NCBI GenBank assembly: GCA_030049955.1
Contig: JASIJX010000263.1
Location: 1 to 6,559, forward strand
DNA length: 6,559 nucleotides
DNA from: Acidobacteriaceae bacterium
GTDB taxonomy: Bacteria > Acidobacteriota > Terriglobia > Terriglobales > Acidobacteriaceae
Direction of reading: 5' to 3'
Shown: one piece after another, positions 5,098 to 6,559 of the stretch
Layout of the letters: each line of letters starts with the position of its first letter
Position numbering within the stretch: the first letter of the stretch is position 1
The notes under the pieces: model-generated
The model's input: the letters and a program-made list of their open reading frames with translations, nothing else
Databases searched by the model: none
Told to the model about the DNA's origin: nothing
Made by a program: the position numbers and the translations under genes

Positions 5098-6559
5098 TCA
5101 ATCCAGCTTTGGATGAAGCCGATGAAACCCAGTGGCCTCCTGATACGCCTGCGCGAACGCAGCCACCTTCGCGTCCTGATAGAGGCCACCCAGAAACGTA
5201 ATCGAAACCGGCGTGCCCGGACCGCCGATGTTGTCGTGATCGCCATCGTCGACGACCGGCGGCGCGGGCGCATCGGCGCCGCGCAGGCCGTTCGGCACAA
5301 TCACCGCCGGATTGCCCGTGAGATTCGTCGCAATCAACTGCAAATCGGTCGATGGCGTAACGATTACATCGACTTTTTCAAATAGCTCGTGCATCTGCTG
5401 GATGCCGAGTTGGCGCGCACGATTGGCCTGTATGTACTCGACTGCCGGATAAAAGCGCGCAATCCGAAAAGCATTTGGCCAGTCCTCTGGTCCCTGCTCG
5501 GTCAAAAGCTTATCGCGGCCCGTCATCGTCAGCTCGTCAAACGCTGCGGCGGCTTCGGCCGTGAGCAGCGGCACCATCGCATCCCAGGGCAGCTTGGGCA
5601 GCTCGACTGGAATAAGATTCACGCCCATCGACCGCAGCTTGTCCAGCGCGGCCAGCGCATAGCGTCGGTCGTAAACGCGGCGATCATAGTCCTCGCGCGC
5701 CGTCCTATCGGCCTCTTCCCGCTTCAATCTCTCTTCGGCCGTTTCGTCAGGCGCAGCTTCGGCTGGTTTAGGCTCAGACTGCGGATCGAATTCGGACTTG
5801 AGATAGCCCACACGCAGCGCGGGCAACGCAACTTCCGGCGAACTGCGGAATGCAGTCTGCGCCGCCGACAAATCCTTCCCATCCGGCCCCGCGATCGCCT
5901 CGAGCACCAGCGCACAATCCTCAACCGACCTGCAGATGGGCCCAAGCTTGTCCATCGTCCAGCTCAGCGCCATCGCGCCCGTCCGCGGCACCAGCCCAAA
6001 GCTCGGCCGCAGTCCGGAATCACCGCACCGCGTCGAAGGCGATGAAATAGACCCCAGCGTTTCCGACCCGATCGCAAAGCCCACGCAGCCCGCAGCAACA
6101 GCCGCAGCCGACCCCGCTGACGACCCACTCGAACCCTGCGCCGGGTTCCACGGATTCCGCGTGCGCCCGCCGAACCATTTATCGCCCATCGCCAGCGCGC
6201 CCAGCGTGAGCTTGGCCACCAGTACCGCTCCCGCCTCATCAAGCCGCTGCACCACCGTCGCGTCTTCATCAAAGCTCTGGTGCTCGAACCCGCCTGCGCC
6301 CCAAGTCGTCGGGTAGCCCTTCACAGCCAGCAGATCTTTCGCGCCCCACGGAATCCCATGCAACGGCCCGCGATATTTCCCGGCCGCAATTTCTTCATCA
6401 GCCTTCTTCGCCTGCGCGATCGCCCGCTCTTCGGTTAACGTGATGACGAAGTGGAGTTTAGAGTCGTAGCGCTTGAGGCGCGCAAGGTACATCTGAGTCA
6501 ATGCAAGCGATGTGATTTCACGGTCGCGGAGAAGGGTCGCCAATTTACTTACGGATGCG
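5098..6559 (-). CDS. Amidase-signature family hydrolase (5' end beyond the window)
   Basis: At least 486 residues of an amidase-signature (GatA-like) enzyme, a serine hydrolase that cleaves carboxamide bonds. The Ser-cisSer-Lys triad is visible: Lys in IPWGAKDLLAVKG (codon 6337-6339), the cis-Ser in GSSAGSAAAVAAG (codon 6121-6123) and the nucleophile Ser in ETLGSISSPS (codon 6049-6051). RCGDSGLRPSFGLVPRTG and MDKLGPICRSVEDC follow, as in the family, and GTPVSITFLGGLY closes the C-terminal part. The nucleophile context LGSISSPS differs from the common GGSIRxPA and marks a distinct subgroup, not GatA itself. No gatB or gatC is nearby, so a role in tRNA amidation is unlikely. A charged insertion, rich in Glu, Pro, Ala and Arg, lies at about 5689-5793. 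The frame stays open through the right edge (ASVSKLATLLRDREITS), so the TTG at 6541-6543 is not the start and any signal peptide is out of view. The substrate is unknown. Confidence 0.93.
   Translation of the reverse strand, partial: ASVSKLATLLRDREITSLALTQMYLARLKRYDSKLHFVITLTEERAIAQAKKADEEIAAGKYRGPLHGIPWGAKDLLAVKGYPTTWGAGGFEHQSFDEDATVVQRLDEAGAVLVAKLTLGALAMGDKWFGGRTRNPWNPAQGSSGSSAGSAAAVAAGCVGFAIGSETLGSISSPSTRCGDSGLRPSFGLVPRTGAMALSWTMDKLGPICRSVEDCALVLEAIAGPDGKDLSAAQTAFRSSPEVALPALRVGYLKSEFDPQSEPKPAEAAPDETAEERLKREEADRTAREDYDRRVYDRRYALAALDKLRSMGVNLIPVELPKLPWDAMVPLLTAEAAAAFDELTMTGRDKLLTEQGPEDWPNAFRIARFYPAVEYIQANRARQLGIQQMHELFEKVDVIVTPSTDLQLIATNLTGNPAVIVPNGLRGADAPAPPVVDDGDHDNIGGPGTPVSITFLGGLYQDAKVAAFAQAYQEATGFHRLHPKLD

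Noticed and set aside
6541..6543. TTG as the amidase start codon
   Set aside because: The frame continues upstream to the window edge with family-like sequence (SVSKLATLLRDREITS), so the real start lies outside the window.

Overview
The window looks like chromosomal DNA from a GC-rich, diderm, environmental bacterium, most likely a member of the Acidobacteriota. This placement is inference from protein style: a TonB-family protein ending in a C-terminal domain of the form YTAEAKQLHIEG...IRFRPATRDGRAVD, a small outer-membrane barrel ending in PYGGSVGLSYRIF, and a LolA-like/M48-like fusion protein. No rRNA, tRNA or other strict marker is present.

Layout, left to right. (1) 1-536, minus strand: the N-terminal 178 codons of a UDP-glucose 4-epimerase (galE-like) gene with a GTG start, cut by the left edge. 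(2) 537-1105: about 570 bp of divergent intergenic DNA with small hairpins and weak ORFs but no gene I can support. (3) 1106-2143, plus: an energy-transducing TonB-family protein. (4) 2297-4207, plus: a secreted 636-residue protein with a LolA-like N-terminal domain, an M48-metallopeptidase-like domain whose first zinc-ligand His is replaced by Met, and an Ala/Pro/Gln-rich tail. A clear Rho-independent terminator follows at 4225-4252. (5) 4351-4902, plus: a small outer-membrane beta-barrel protein. (6) 4903-5097: a convergent intergenic region with two adjacent hairpins. (7) 5098-6559, minus: an amidase-signature enzyme, cut at its 5' end by the right edge.

The three central plus-strand genes all encode cell-envelope proteins: an inner-membrane-anchored periplasm-spanning TonB, an exported protease-like protein, and an outer-membrane barrel. 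The first two may be co-transcribed, since the 153-bp gap holds no convincing terminator. The barrel gene is separated from them by the terminator. The flanking galE and amidase genes look like ordinary metabolic genes. There is no phage, transposon, CRISPR or toxin-antitoxin signal. The most interesting feature is the degenerate M48 active site (MELAH in place of HELAH) in a multidomain secreted protein next to an orphan tonB. I do not see a convincing new multi-gene system.
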